NCBI RefSeq assembly: GCF_016097555.1
Contig: NC_054712.1
Coordinates: 40,105,740-40,169,739, forward strand
Reading direction: 5' to 3'
From: Gigantopelta aegis
Taxonomy: Eukaryota > Mollusca > Gastropoda > Neomphalida > Peltospiridae
Length of the DNA stretch: 64,000 nt
The notes under the pieces are model-generated. The model worked only from the letters and a program-made list of their open reading frames with translations. It had not been told where the DNA came from and made no database searches. Shown piece after piece: positions 8,933 to 21,089 of the stretch. The position numbers and the translations under genes were made by a program. How positions within the stretch are numbered: position 1 is the stretch's first letter; every line of letters begins with the position of its first letter.

Positions 8933-9780
8933 TTGGTATGCTTTCATTAGAAAACTGTTTTGGGCACAATTAACCCCTGACTTTCCGCAGAGAGTTCCAT
9001 CCAAGACAGGATACTCATCTACAAATTAGTCATATTTATGGCATCCACTAATGCCCATGTCATTCCCAAGCATCACTGAGATGTTGCGTGGTCAGCTGCA
9101 TTCATTAGCAATTCCCTGAAAGCACTACTGTTTATTAACAGCCGTATAGCATTGCTGTTTAATAACACCAGTAAGAGTTAATAAATGTGGGTGATCTGAG
9201 CATACACTTATAACATTATGTAACATCAAATGGTGGTTATTGGTGCAATTCTAGTTTGGCTGTAATTTTGTGTGAAATCGAATATGGCTGAAGTGTGCCA
9301 TTTTCCTCTGTGGTGTTGCGTAATGAATGGTGAGAGATGAGGAGATGTTAGCTGAGGGAGATGCATTAATCACAACCTGTGTGTTGATCACCCCTTTGGT
9401 CATCAAGGGAGAATGCTGCAGGTGGCCAGGTGGTTACATCACACAAAGAAAACAATGTCTGGTTAATGATGTTAATGATGTACCCCAGATCAGTGATTAT
9501 ATGGTTTGAAAATCCTTGGTCAATAATAACCTGCTCATCTGAAATTATATAGGAGAGCAATTGCTCTCTTTCAGATTCACTTTAATTTTGAGTATAAGTC
9601 GATGATATCAGCACTGATGAGGCAAGCAGTTTATCGCCCACGTAAAAATCTATTTACGCGAGCACATATGAGGTGGAGAAATTGTTCATCTGAAAATACA
9701 AGGACAGCCATATCATTTTTGTATCTCACTGTTTTGTTCATTTTAATATTTAACTTCTATGTATTTTTGTGTTCATGTCC
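8933..9780. other. Unique intron sequence
   Basis: No exon, RNA gene or known repeat was recognised. A short AATGATGTT direct repeat lies near 9465-9480. Confidence 0.4.
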
Positions 9781-9782
9781 AG

Positions 9783-10316
9783 TTAAGGTTCAGTCATGCG
9801 TTTCTAGGCACACCATGGCCATCTGGGTGGTCTGCATATCCAAGACAGTGGGTTATAGTGGTCATATTTGTTAGTGGTTAATGAGAGAAGTTGGTACAGT
9901 GGCTTTTCATACAACTCTCCAATGATTCATTGCAACTTGCTCACTCTGGTTGGGATCCAATACTGGGATGTCAGTGATAGAAATAAGAAGAAATAAGAAG
10001 AAATTTGTACTAATCTACCAGACAAGTACATGTAGAAATCTACTTGTCCAATATTTTCACTTGTCCAAATAAGTGGTTTGTTTTATTTAAGTGCAAGGAC
10101 AATATTTTTTTACAGCTCAAAATGAAACTGCATTGAAAATGTTTCACTTGTCCATAGGACAACCATTGAGTAAAAATGGTTTGTCCAAGCACATTTTTAC
10201 TTGTCAAGACAAACGGACATGTGCTTATTTCGAACACTGGATGTGAACCCAGAACCTGCCAGGTTTAAGTTCATATATTTAAATAGCATATATAACCACT
10301 ATACCACTGAAGTTGG
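9783..10316 (-). mobile_element. Degenerate SINE, family C, interrupted by a MITE
   Basis: The SINE occupies 9783-9971 and 10240-10316, recognisable by GTTAGTGGTTAATGAGAGA and by the antisense head near 10300. It is much diverged from other family C copies. The MITE at 9972-10239 interrupts it, with GATGT present on both sides. Confidence 0.6.
9972..10239. mobile_element. hAT-type MITE, 268 bp
   Basis: The ends CAGTGATAGAAATAAG and CTTATTTCGAACACTG are inverted repeats (13 of 16 bp). The interior repeats ACTTGTCC words. GATGT is duplicated at the borders. The TIR shares the GAAATAAG core with the larger element at 2263-4237, suggesting related transposases. Confidence 0.65.
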
Positions 10317-11110
10317 TAGTGTTTTCTCTGCTGTTACACCGTATGGGTGTCTTAACGAATGGTAATTGTGTTTCTTGGTCCAGAGAATGAGAGAAGAAAC
10401 TTGCTGAGAAATGCCACAATATAGCTATAGGCTGTAACTCTTACTGATTATAGCAGCTGTGTGGTTGTATATCAGGCAAAGAAAGGAATGTCTGTCAGGA
10501 CTTTAGATCTCACTAATTTGGCAGCAACATATTTTGTTGTCAGTTTTGAGTGCAGCAAGGTCTTTTGAGTGCAAATAATGTTACTAACAGCTGCTGAAGA
10601 GATGTGGGTATTCAGAAATGCATTTTAAGTTGTTTAATCTAATTAAAGCATTAGATTAGTGGCCTCGTCCAAAAATATATTACTGTTGTAACATGTATGT
10701 ATTATGAAGCACCGGCATAGAAAGTGGGGGGGGGGGGGGGGGGGATATGCCCCCTACTTTTTAGCAGCAGCAATGTTTTTATATATTTATGTGTGTGTGT
10801 GTGCCCACCACCACTTTTTGTCACCTTCCTTGCCATGTGGAGGCCTAGTAAGTTGTATAACTTGTGCCTAATCCATTTGTTCTTTAAAAAGCAGTAAAAT
10901 ATGTTTCAATCAATCAAAAGCATATAACATTTGACTGATTTTAAGCTGAAATGTTTTGAGGTCAGCATGTTTAAATTGTACTTAATTTGGGTATGATTAT
11001 TTAGGGTATACATATTTTGGACACATTTTTTGCCTTGACTTTTGGTACAATCTAGTAAAACCCTGTCTGTTTTCAATGATACCACAGATCTATCATTTTT
11101 GTATTTCACT
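10317..11110. other. Intron sequence with a G run
   Basis: A run of about 20 G at 10725-10744 followed by GCAGCAGCAATG and a short GT tract matches a dispersed repeat also seen at 55325-55520. Otherwise nothing recognisable. Confidence 0.45.
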
Positions 11111-11122
11111 GCTGATACACTG

Positions 11123-11455
11123 TCAGGATGTAGCCCAGTGTTAAAGCACTTGCCTGATGCACGGTCAGTCTAGGATCGATCTCCGTTGGTGGGCCCATTG
11201 GGCTATTTTTCATTCAAGCCAGTGCCAGACAATCCTTAATTATAACAACCAGCCAGTGCACCATGACTGGTATATCAAAGGCCGTGTTATCCTGTCTGTG
11301 GGATGGTGCATGTAAAAGATCCCTTGCTACTAAAAGAAAAATGTAGCGGGTTTCCTCTCTAAGACTATATGTAAAAATTACAAAATGTTTGACATCCAAT
11401 AGCCGATGATTAATAAATCAATGTGCTCCAGTGGTGTCATTAAAAAAACTTTTAA
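11123..11455 (+). mobile_element. tRNA-headed SINE, family A head with tail 2
   Basis: The head is AGGATGTAGCCCAGTG with a B-box-like GGATCGATC. The 3' end is the second tail type (GACATCCAATAGCCGATG...GTGGTGTCATTAA), not the CATTTCC tail. About 30 bp are inserted in the body near 11225-11250. The 98-bp tandem array starts right after it. Confidence 0.85.
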
Positions 11456-11461
11456 CTTTTA

Positions 11462-12357
11462 CGGCTTTTACACTGTCAGATACATGGTAAGTGTGACTCC
11501 TTGCCTAGAGAGTGCATATGAGAGAAGAAACTCACTGCTGCCATATAGACCGACTCTTACTGCTTTTACACTGTCAGATACATGGTAAGTGTGACTCCTT
11601 GCCTAGAGAGTGCATATGAGAGAAGAAACTCACTGCTGCCATATAGACCGACTCTTACTGATTTTACACTGTCAGATACATGGTAAGTGTGACTCCTTGC
11701 CTAGAGAGTGCATATGAGAGAAGAAACTCACTGCTGCCATATAGACCGACTCTTACTGATTTTACACTGTCAGATACATGGTAAGTGTGACTCCTTGCCT
11801 AGAGAGTGCATATAGAGAGTGAGAAGAAACTCACTGCTGCCATATAGACCGACTCTTACTGATTTTACACTGTCAGATACATGGTAAGTGTGACTCCTTG
11901 CCTAGAGAGTGCATATGAGAGAAGAAACTCACTGCTGCCATATAGACCGACTCTTACTGATTTTACACTGTCAGATACATGGTAAGTGTGACTCCTTGCC
12001 TAGAGAGTGCATATGAGAGAAGAAACTCACTGCTGCCATATAGACCGACTCTTACTGATTTTACACTGTCAGATACATGGTAAGTGTGACTCCTTGCCTA
12101 GAGAGTGCATATGAGAGAAGAAACTCACTGCTGCCATATAGACCGACTCTTACTGCTTTTACACTGTCAGATACATGGTAAGTGTGACTCCTTGCCTAGA
12201 GAGTGCATATGAGAGAAGAAACTCACTGCTGCCATATAGACCGACTCTTACTGATTTTACACTGTCAGATACATGGTAAGTGTGACTCCTTGCCTAGAGA
12301 GTGCATATGAGAGAAGAAACTCACTGCTGCCATATAGACCGACTCTTACTGATTTTC
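11462..12357. repeat. 98-bp tandem array, 9 copies
   Basis: Units begin at 11470, 11568, 11666, 11764, 11867, 11965, 12063, 12161 and 12259. All are 98 bp except one of 103 bp with a small internal duplication. Identity between units is very high, so expansion is recent. Every unit contains ATG|GTAAGT, a consensus 5' splice site on the plus strand, the Piezo sense strand. Confidence 0.97.
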
Positions 12358-15300
12358 ATTTCAAGCAATCTTTGATTTTTAATTATAGTAACATTTTTAT
12401 ATAGACATGACAACACATGCATGGCAAGAAGTTATTGTGACAGCCTGCTATCATTTAATTTTAATTGTATTAACATCTGTTTTAGAGACCTGTAATTTAA
12501 TTAACATTACCATTATATCAGGTATAGCAAGCTGATGGTATGAATGAATCATGCTCTTAAAATTAAACAAATTGTTGGCAAATTGGTTTTACATTGTGGG
12601 CAATGTTTGTGTAGAGCAGAGGATGGGATTGAACTATGTACAGCAATATTCCAATTTCTATGATACTCAAATAAAATATCTCTGACATCATTGTATTGAA
12701 ACCATATACAATGTATCCTGCAGGTTAATATGCATACACTGTATGGCATTGTGAATACTTTGCTCAAGGAAGAACTAATTATGCCAGCTGTTACTTCAAA
12801 AACAGGCAAAATCTCTCCCTCGCCACAATCAGCTTTTCATTATTAAACACAACAGCTTGGAACATGGCCAATCTCATTATCATGAGCAATATACATATTA
12901 ACTTTGTGATGTCCTTACAAAAATGTCTTTGTCTGTTACATTATTTGGACGTCTTTTTAAAAATAACACAAAATGAAACCAAAAAAAACCCTGCTACCAC
13001 AACAGCTTGTTTTTGTATTATACAGGGATTGAAATATTGTCGTCCCAGCAGGTTTTTGCTGGTCAACATCACCATGGGTGGAGAGATTGTTTTGGCCTAT
13101 CCTGCTGGACCAGCAATTATTTTACATTTATTTTCACACATTAGGTTAAGTCCATCATGTTTGGTCCACCTAAATTTTGATTCATGTAGGCCCGAAGAAT
13201 TAATCGCTAGCTGAACCGAATATCCAGCAGGAATTTCATGTTTCTATTCTTGGAGCTATATATACTAATCTACCAGGTCACGGAGGAAGAGGCAGGATTT
13301 AAATTATCATTAATAATATCATTAAATAAAAACTAAAGTTTTGTTTAGCTAATAAATTCTATATTAAATATTAATATTTAATGATACTTTATTTTCACCA
13401 AGTTAAACTGAATATGACTAACTGCCCCCCCTCCCCCCTCCCCCCCCCAAAAACAACAACAACAACCCTTCAATCTGTATTCAACAACTGGTACATGGTG
13501 TCAGAAGTTGGAAACATGGTGGCGCTGTGTGAACCTTTGGTGGATACATGTGTAAGCATGATGATCAAAAGAGTACCCTGACTGCCAAACACAAGTTGAT
13601 AAAATGCTATTAATACTTAAAATCTGGAGAGGCTGCATGGACTTGGTTTTTGTAGTTATACTGATATAATCACACAAAGAAGATTTCTTTTTGATTAGCT
13701 TTTTGATATTGAACTGCAACAGCTTGCATGTATTGTGATAATGTGCTAAATCTGAACATATGTTTCCAGACTTTTTCTTTTCTTTTTATGTTTATTGTTG
13801 TATTTTCAGACATCATGTGTTCAAAAGTGCTTAAAATCAAGTATAATTTTTTTTTATGAAAAGTGGAAGGTGCTATAAATAACCTTATATAACAACCACT
13901 TGTCCATAAAGGACATCTCAGTTCTGAACACAAATACATGTTTTATCTCTGTATTAAGAGCCAATTGATTTATGTATATGTATGTAGTCATTAATAATAT
14001 TCAACTTCATATGTGAATAAGTACATGTAACAATCATAATTGGCTGACAAAAAATATATATGTATATGATTGTACTAATAAGATCTATAAAACCACTTGG
14101 GGTTTTTTCTTACAGATAAGCTAACATACATTGTAATTGTATTAACTACTTTTTAATTTTAGAAATAATAAAAATACTTTGTAAGGTCTAGAAAAAATAC
14201 AAAAACTTATTGCAAAGCATATAGCATGTCCAGTTTGAACCATGGGACCCCATAGTGGAATATTAATGTATTTTCCTTCTTTATGGAAAGTGGCACGGGC
14301 TTGAATATCATTTATGGCTGATAGAACAGTGCATGGCACTGGGCTCACCCAGGGAGATCACACACATCCCTTTGTTTATGCAGTCATTGTGCATCAGGTC
14401 AGATTGCCAGAGATGAGCCAGCTGTTCCGACCATGTGTCATCTTGCTGCGTGCCTTTTTCACCCTAACCCCTGACCTTTAAAATCACAGGCACTGATCAA
14501 AATTTATTTAGTTTTTATTATTTTATTTAATTAAAAAAGAAATTTAAACCAAGATTCTCATGAGAATGGAGATTAGAAACCTTGAGAATGGAGAGGAGAG
14601 ATTAAGATACATTTTTGGAATAGTATTTATATGTACTGGTATTCCAGTAATAGGAAGGCGAAGGGGAAAAAAGAAGAAATATATGCTGTGACATTTTCAT
14701 TTCAATAGAGAACTTTGTGAGAGCAGCAAAATAAAAGTGGCCATTTAAAATGGAAATGATAAAATATATATCGCCATATTGGAATTAAAAATGGTACATG
14801 TACCTGTTTGTAATGAATTAATTCAATAAATACTACATATAGGAACATTAATTATAAAAATGTCATTATGCTTGTTATAATTAAGTACAGCAGGCCATAT
14901 TTTTTCTTAGCAGACCATATTTTTTTTGGCCTGCTATATTAAAAAAACCAACAACAGCAGCAGGCCATATTTTATTTCCTGTTTCGAGCCCTGCAATTTG
15001 ATTCATCTCCCATGAGACTGGGATATTGTTCCATCCTACATGTATCTCCACCCTGCCACCCACACATGCACATGTATTATCAGGAACACTGAGTTTGTTC
15101 CAGAATGTGACTCAGTATCAGTGTACCCTGATACTGTGTGATGATGCTTAAACAAAAAGAATGGATCAAATATGTATGACAAATGAAAGCATCACACCAG
15201 ATTGTTCATCCTTCCTGTTCTGGCTATGCTATACATACAATGTACGTACTTGTAGAGTGACGGACATTATTTCAAGTGCAAAGTACTCATCTCGTGCCAG

Positions 15301-15527
15301 TGATAAATAATATATAACTGGAATTTAGAGAAGTGTGGTTGGAAAGATTTCATTTCCACCAACCATTTTATTTTTATTTTAGAGCACATTGATTAATCGC
15401 CCACTGGCTACTGGATGTCATATATTTCTTAAACCTGATGCATAAGTCTACAGATGTGTTGAGGCAAATATTTATATGATAATTTCTGAAATAAAATTTA
15501 ATTAGTCGTGACCTGCTCTAGTGGCCA
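12358..15527. other. Long unique intron stretch
   Basis: About 3.2 kb of AT-rich DNA without a convincing exon. Small features only: a C-rich tract near 13428-13448, and short words near 14880-15000 (GCAGGCCATATTTT repeated, ending TTTCGAGCCCTG) that look like half of a hAT-type MITE. Confidence 0.4.
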
Positions 15528-15870
15528 CCTGTATTAAGCAGTAACCTGTGATTAGAGACCAAGTTTTTCTTCTGTCATATCATTTAATACTATTATAGTA
15601 CAAACTGACCTGTATTAAGCAGTCACCTGTGAATGGAGGACAAGTTTTTTCTTCTGTCATATCATTTAATACTATTATAGTACAAACTGACCTGTATTAA
15701 GCAGTCACCTGTGAATGGAGGACAAGTTTTTTCTTCTGTCATATCATTTAATACTATTATAGTACAAACTGACCTGTATTAAGCAGTCACCTGTGAATGG
15801 AGGACAACGTTTTCTTCTGTCAAATCATCTAATAGAGTACAAACTGACCTGTATTAAGCAGTCATTTGTC
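15528..15870. repeat. About 82-bp tandem array, 4 to 5 copies
   Basis: Units starting CCTGTATTAAGCAGT begin at 15528, 15609, 15691, 15773 and 15848. The middle copies are nearly identical and the outer ones degenerate, as expected for unequal exchange. Confidence 0.93.
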
Positions 15871-15998
15871 TTAAAAGGCCACACTTTAATTCTCCATTTT
15901 GTAACTATCTGTAATATGTTTCTTAATTAAATTGTGTTGAGTATGACATTATTATATATAAAACAACCACCCCAGTTGATCCATTCAACTGACTGTTT

Positions 15999-16222
15999 TT
16001 TTTTCTCGTTCCAACCAGTGCACCACAACTGGTCAAAGGCCATGGTATGTGCTTTCCAGTCTATAGGAAAGTGCATATAAAAGATCCCTTGCTGCATTAA
16101 GAGAAATGTAGCGGGTTTTCTCTGATGACTACGAGTCAGAAATAACAAATATTTGGCATTCAATAGCTGATGATTAATTAATCAATGTGCTTTAGTGGTG
16201 TCGTTAAACAAAACAAACAAAA
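15999..16222 (+). mobile_element. 5'-truncated SINE with tail 2
   Basis: Starts in the body (TCTCGTTCCAACCAGTGC) and ends with the tail 2 sequence TTAGTGGTGTCGTTAAAC. The tRNA-like head is missing. Confidence 0.8.
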
Positions 16223-16349
16223 TTATATAAAACATTCCTTCCTTTCTTCATATAATATATTTATTTATAATACCTCTATAATGTGTTTTAGATCATTTAT
16301 CTCAAGGCTTAAAATTGACATCTTAATACAATTCATAATATTTTATGTA

Positions 16350-16843
16350 TGTCTTCTACATTGCTGTTAATCCAATTTGAAGTCTAATTTTTAGATTACT
16401 TTTTAGAACTGCTCCCTAGTTGCTGGCATTGTTCCAGATTAGGTTGGGACATAGTCCAGTGGTAAAGCGTTTGCTTGATGCGCAGTCGGTCTAGGATTGA
16501 TCCCCGTCGGTGAACCCATTAGGCTATTTCTCGTTTCAGCCAGTGCTCGACCACTGGTGTAACAGAGGCCATGGTATGTACTATCCTGTCTGTGGGATGG
16601 TGCATATAAAAGATCCCTTGCTGCTAATTGAAAAGAGGTGACCACAGCAGGTTTCCTCTATCAATATCTGTGTGGTCCTTAATCATATGTCTGACGCCAT
16701 ATAACCGTAAATAAAATGTGTTGAGTGCGTTGTTAAATAAAACATTTCCTTCCTTCTACATTGCTGTTAATCCAATTTGAATTCTAATTTTTAGATTACT
16801 TTTTAGAACTGCTCCATATTTGCTGACATTGTTCCAGATTACA
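16350..16843. repeat. About 88-bp direct repeats bracketing a SINE
   Basis: 16352-16440 and 16755-16843 are copies of the same sequence (TCTACATTGCTGTTAATCC...CATTGTTCCAGATT) with about four differences. The SINE at 16441-16754 fills the space between them exactly. The duplication is far longer than a normal SINE target duplication. Confidence 0.9.
16441..16754 (+). mobile_element. tRNA-headed SINE, family A with tail 1
   Basis: Head AGGTTGGGACATAGTCCAG, shared core, and tail ending AAAACATTTCCTTCC. It is bracketed by 88-bp direct repeats instead of a short target duplication. Confidence 0.9.
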
Positions 16844-16915
16844 ACTGGATAGGCAAAAATTGCTTTCCATGGGTCACAATGAATTTGAAGCCTTTATCTT
16901 AACCCGTTTTACTTG

Positions 16916-17095
16916 TACCGTGAAACTCCTCTAAACCGGACACCCTTGGGACCAAGTAAAATGTCTGGTTTTCAGAGGTATCCAGTTTAGAGAGGTTCTC
17001 TTCTACACAGATATTTAAAAAGGGACCAAGTAAAACGTCTGGTTTTGATTGAATTCCGGTTTACAGATGGTCCGGTTTTAAGGGTTTGTACTGTA
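16916..17095. mobile_element. MITE with CCGGAC-type inverted repeats (pogo/Tc-like)
   Basis: The ends TACCGTGAAACTCC and GGGTTTGTACTGTA, with inner CTAAACCGGAC and GTCCGGTTTTA, are inverted. TA borders the ends. The interior is also partly self-complementary. About 180 bp and no ORF. Confidence 0.6.
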
Positions 17096-17283
17096 TAGAT
17101 TTTCCGTTATCATTTATAAACATCAAAGACTAATTCTTAACAGTTGTATCATTTATTTATATACCTTCACAATGTATTTGAAACATGAAGCCAATTTTAT
17201 AATGCTATTTTATTCATGCTGGATGCATGGGTCATTGTGCATTCATTCATTCATTCTTTTATCCATTTCCAAGCCAGATTCTG

Positions 17284-17572
17284 TAGGGTGGGAGGTAGCC
17301 CAGTGGTAAAGCACTCGCTTGATGCATGGTCGTTCTGGGATTGATCCCCATCGGTGGGCCCACTGGGCTATTTCTTGCTGCAGCCAATTCACCACGACTG
17401 GTATATATGCTATCCTGTGGATATAAAAGATCCCTTGCTGCATTAGAATGTTTTTAGCAGGTTTCCTCTGATGACTATATGTTAAAATTACCAAATGTTT
17501 GACATCCAGTAGCTGATGATTAATGGATCAATGTACTCTAGTGGTGTCATTAAACAAAACTAACTCTTTCTT
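17284..17572 (+). mobile_element. tRNA-headed SINE, family A head with tail 2
   Basis: Head GGGTGGGAGGTAGCCCAGTG with B-box-like GGGATTGATCC. It has a short deletion in the body, and the tail is the GTGGTGTCATTAAACAA type. Confidence 0.85.
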
Positions 17573-17990
17573 GTGTGTTAAGGAATATATTGTAACATTG
17601 CTGATCCTCATGGTTTGTTTAAGTTACGTTAATACATAAAATGCTTCTAATTTTGCCCACTGGTTAATTTTACTCAACATGATTTTCACTACAGGCATGC
17701 GTTTATTTGAATGAATGGCTAGTCTGGTAAACTCATTGGCTTGTTAATAATCTTTTATCTGGTGATCATTCTTCATAAATTATTCACTGAGCTGGTGGTT
17801 TTATGGTACAGTTCGCTAAAGCTGGAGTGAGACCTAGAGATTTCATTAGCATACCAATTACGTCTATCCATTACACAGCTACCAGTATAGATTAACACTT
17901 ATTTGAATCCTTTAGAAGTCTTGCTCGTTATTACTTCTATTATAATAATAAATTAATGTATTTATTTTAACGCCTTCATTTACATGTATA

Positions 17991-19614
17991 CTACTCAAAA
18001 GAATTTAAGGGTCAGAAATGTATAACCAAATAAGTTTCAGAGTGTATTAGATTGATGATGTAAACTACACCAAAATTTTTATTTATTGTTCCATATTTAC
18101 AAAAAACCACAAATAAACGTCACTGTATACAAGAAAGTCACATGACATGCTGTCAAAGTTGAAGGTTGTCAAACATGGATTTTACACATTAGAACATTCG
18201 TTTAATAGTGTGTGAATCCACCCCTGGCGCGAATACACTCGACACATCGTTGCCTCATGCTGTTGATCAGACGTCTGAAGAACTCTTGGGGAATGGCCTG
18301 CCACTCTGCCATAAGAAGTTGACCCAGATCATGAAGGTTGGCCGGAGGGGCATGGTTATCCCAAACTCTCCTGCCTAATTCGTCCCAAGCGGGCTCTATT
18401 GGGGCCAAGTCAGGCGAATATACTGGCCAATCTATCCTGGCGATACCTTGTTGTCTGAGAAAGTCCGTTACCACCCTGGCGCGGTGGGGTCTGGCATTGT
18501 CATCCTGCAGAACTGCCCCGCCGCCAATCTGCTGAAGGCCTGGGAGAACCAACAGCCGGATAATCTCATTCAGATAGCGGATTCCATTCAGATTGCCATC
18601 CACCACATAGAGGGGGGTCCTGTGGTGGATAGAGATGCCGCCCCACACCATGACGCTGCCGCCCCACACCATGACGCTGCCACCACCGAACCGGTGACGT
18701 TGTCTAACGTTAACATCAGCGAAGCGCTCCCAAGGACGTCTGTAGACACGAACCCGACTGTCGTTGAACTGGAGACTAAACCTGGACTCATCAGTGAACA
18801 TCACTCAACCCTACTGAACACGTTGCCACCGCAGATGAAGCGTGCACCAGTGACGTCTGGCCGTTCTGTGACGTAGGAGTGGTGGTCGAACAGCCTGGCG
18901 ACGGCAGCGTAGATTATTGGCTCTCAGACGATTGCGTATGGTTTGATCAGACACTCGAGTTCCAGTCGCAGTCAGCAGATTGTCACGTAATCGGCGTGCA
19001 GTGGTTGTGCGTTGACGTAGAGCCATATTGGTGATGTAGCGGTCCTCTCTATTTGTAGTGCTTCGGGGTCTTCCCGAACGTGGACGATTTCGAATAGAAT
19101 TCGTTGCTTGATACCGTTGCCACAATCGGCCAACGACACTCTGACTGACACCAAGTCTCAGAGCAACATTTCTTTGCGTATTGCCATCCTGAAGCCAAGC
19201 AATAGCCCTTCCTCGATCTTCGATAGTTGAAGTCGTACCATTGTCGAATTTGGAGTGTGCACCATACACGAACGCAAGCTCCAATTATACGGAAATTCAG
19301 CATTGGGAACATGGAATACACGTGCAAAGCGTGCAAAGCGTGCAAATGAGGCGCTTTGTGAAAAAGCAAGTTATGGGCACTTAGCAGACCTTTCGCTTTC
19401 GCCCTAATTTACGTGCAAATGTAAGCATGTTTTCGCCATTAGAACTAGTCGACAGTGTCAATGACAGTGGATTTTAATTCATTTATGGGTTGCTTAGACC
19501 CACTTTCGTCAAAATGGAACACTACCATGCGTGACATTATGGTCTAGCTAATATAATTGACATTCAGAAAATAATGTCGAAAATATCGTCTGACCCTTAA
19601 ATTCTTTTGAGTAG
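17991..19614 (-). mobile_element. Tc1-type DNA transposon, 1624 bp
   Basis: Terminal inverted repeats CTACTCAAAAGAATTTAAG / CTTAAATTCTTTTGAGTAG continue to GGGTCAGA, and TA is duplicated at both borders (17989-17990 and 19615-19616). The element encodes one transposase on the minus strand (18202-19284). Size, TIR type and TA target fit the Tc1 branch of Tc1/mariner. Both ends are complete, so it could still be moved by transposase supplied elsewhere. Confidence 0.95.
18202..19284 (-). pseudogene. Tc1-like transposase (DD34E), interrupted by two stop codons
   Basis: The N-terminal part (18811-19284, 157 residues) holds paired helix-turn-helix DNA-binding domains, with DRGRAIAWLQDG and VSQSVVGRLWQRY, then an arginine-rich GRPRST linker. 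The C-terminal part (18202-18804, 200 residues) holds the catalytic triad: D in FTDESRF, D in QDDNARPH, and E in SPDLAPIEPAW, 34 residues after the second D. Both parts share one frame, separated by TAG and TGA codons at about 18805-18813, so the protein is cut just before the first catalytic Asp. A 21-bp in-frame duplication doubles SVMVWGG. Otherwise the reading frame is well preserved, so decay is recent. Confidence 0.93.
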
Positions 19615-19619
19615 TATAT

Positions 19620-20185
19620 ATTACATGGTGACGTTATTCACAGGATGATTCATGTTTTTCTCGGACACATTGATTCAGACATCGGTTTACAGAGAATTTT
19701 AGAGATCTATTCAGTATTTTGATGGTATATGTAGGAATGAAGGAAGGAAGGAACTGTTTTATTATTATATGTATTACAAAAATACATAGATGTTACTTAT
19801 GTAATACAAAAACGTTCTAGGCCGATTTTATAATACTTGGTCAGTGTTTTTGTCAGAAAGAAATTTTTGGGTATGGCGCTGTGAAATTGAATGCAACCAC
19901 AGTCGACAGGGGGAATGGGGGGCCTCCCCCAGAAAGAAAATGGGTTGAATTTTGGCTTAGGGTTAAGAAAATTATATAGTAATCATAAGAGTAATTAATT
20001 TTGTCAAAAGGTTAACTTAAAAAAATTAAATCTGCAAAATTGTTTAGGTATGGCACCATACTCGTTTTACCCTCTGGTACACAGATCTTCTGTCAACCTT
20101 CCCAGATTCCACAGGAGTCAATAGATATTTGATCAAGTCTCCGGTTCTCCTGCATGTACCATGGCCATGTATTGATACCAATTGC
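19620..20185. other. Spacer containing a hAT-type MITE copy
   Basis: 19842-20079 is a MITE copy (CAGTGTTTTTGTCAGAAAG...CCTCTGG) whose fuller relative is at 33501-33790; its last few bases are lost. The flanks show nothing else. Confidence 0.6.
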
Positions 20186-20188
20186 TGG

Positions 20189-20624
20189 AGGCGGGAGGTA
20201 GACCAGTGGTAAAGCGGTCGCTCAATGCGTGGTCGGTCTGGGATCGATCCTCGTTGGTGGACCCATTGGGCTATTTCTCCTTCCAGCCACTGTGCCGGAT
20301 CATATCACTGGCTATCCAGAGATCGGGCCCGGGATGGACATGCCCGAAACCTAAGTGGTATAGAGGCATGTTAAAAGGGTACTTTCTCTCTATATCTCAG
20401 GCCAGTGCACCACGACTGGCATATCAAAGGCTGTGGTATGTACTACCCTGTCTGTGGGATGGTGCATATAAAATATCCTTTGCTGCTAATCGAAAAGACT
20501 AGCCTATGAATTAGTGACAGCGGGTTTCTTCTCTCAATATCTGTGTAGTCCTTATCCATATGTCTGACACCATATAACTTTAAATAAAATGTATTGAGTG
20601 CGTCGTTAAATAAAACATTTCCTT
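20189..20624 (+). mobile_element. tRNA-headed SINE, family A with tail 1, with an internal insertion
   Basis: Head GCGGGAGGTAGACCAGTGG with B box GGATCGATCC, and a normal tail. About 115 bp of foreign sequence (near 20290-20402, GCCGGATCATATCACTGG...CTATATCTCAG) interrupts the body at the GCCAGTGC motif. Confidence 0.85.
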
Positions 20625-21080
20625 CCGAGTGTTGCTAAATATAAAACTAAACTTGATCAATCCAATATGTGCTGCATCAGTTTCAAATTTCAAACAGTTA
20701 TATTGCCTCATTGTAAATCATTCTCATTGAAATACATTTTGAATAGTGTGCTGCAGAACAATAGTACGAGTATGTTAGGCCTTTGTATGTTAGGCCTTTG
20801 TAAGTCATCGGTTATGCAGACATATTTCATGCAACTGAACAATGGTTACTTATAATCCGTCCCATTCTTCTACAATTTTTTCAGTTTGCATGGTTTGACG
20901 TAAGAAGAAAACTATAAGTGTTTTGGAAATAAGAAAAAACATACAGTTTTTTTATGCAATTTAGAAAACAGTTGGCTCAGAAATAAATAACTTGTAGTAA
21001 ATTCCATAGTATGGAAAAAAGGCATTTCCTGTGGGAAGGACTACAGGTAAAAATCATGTGAGCAGACTTTAGTTTACCCA
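20625..21080. other. Spacer with dispersed repeat
   Basis: 20850-21065 resembles 50885-51075 (GACGTAA, AATTTAGAAAACA, TAGTAAATTCCA), so it is a dispersed repeat of unknown type. No exon is seen. Confidence 0.45.
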
Positions 21081-21089
21081 GGCTTATGA

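Noticed and set aside
12864-13214. 116-codon frame as an exon
   Set aside because: Composition is that of AT-rich intron and no homology or flanking splice signals are convincing.
18338-18876. Plus-strand frames of 65 and 142 codons over the Tc1 element
   Set aside because: They are antisense to the recognised transposase and have no domain of their own.
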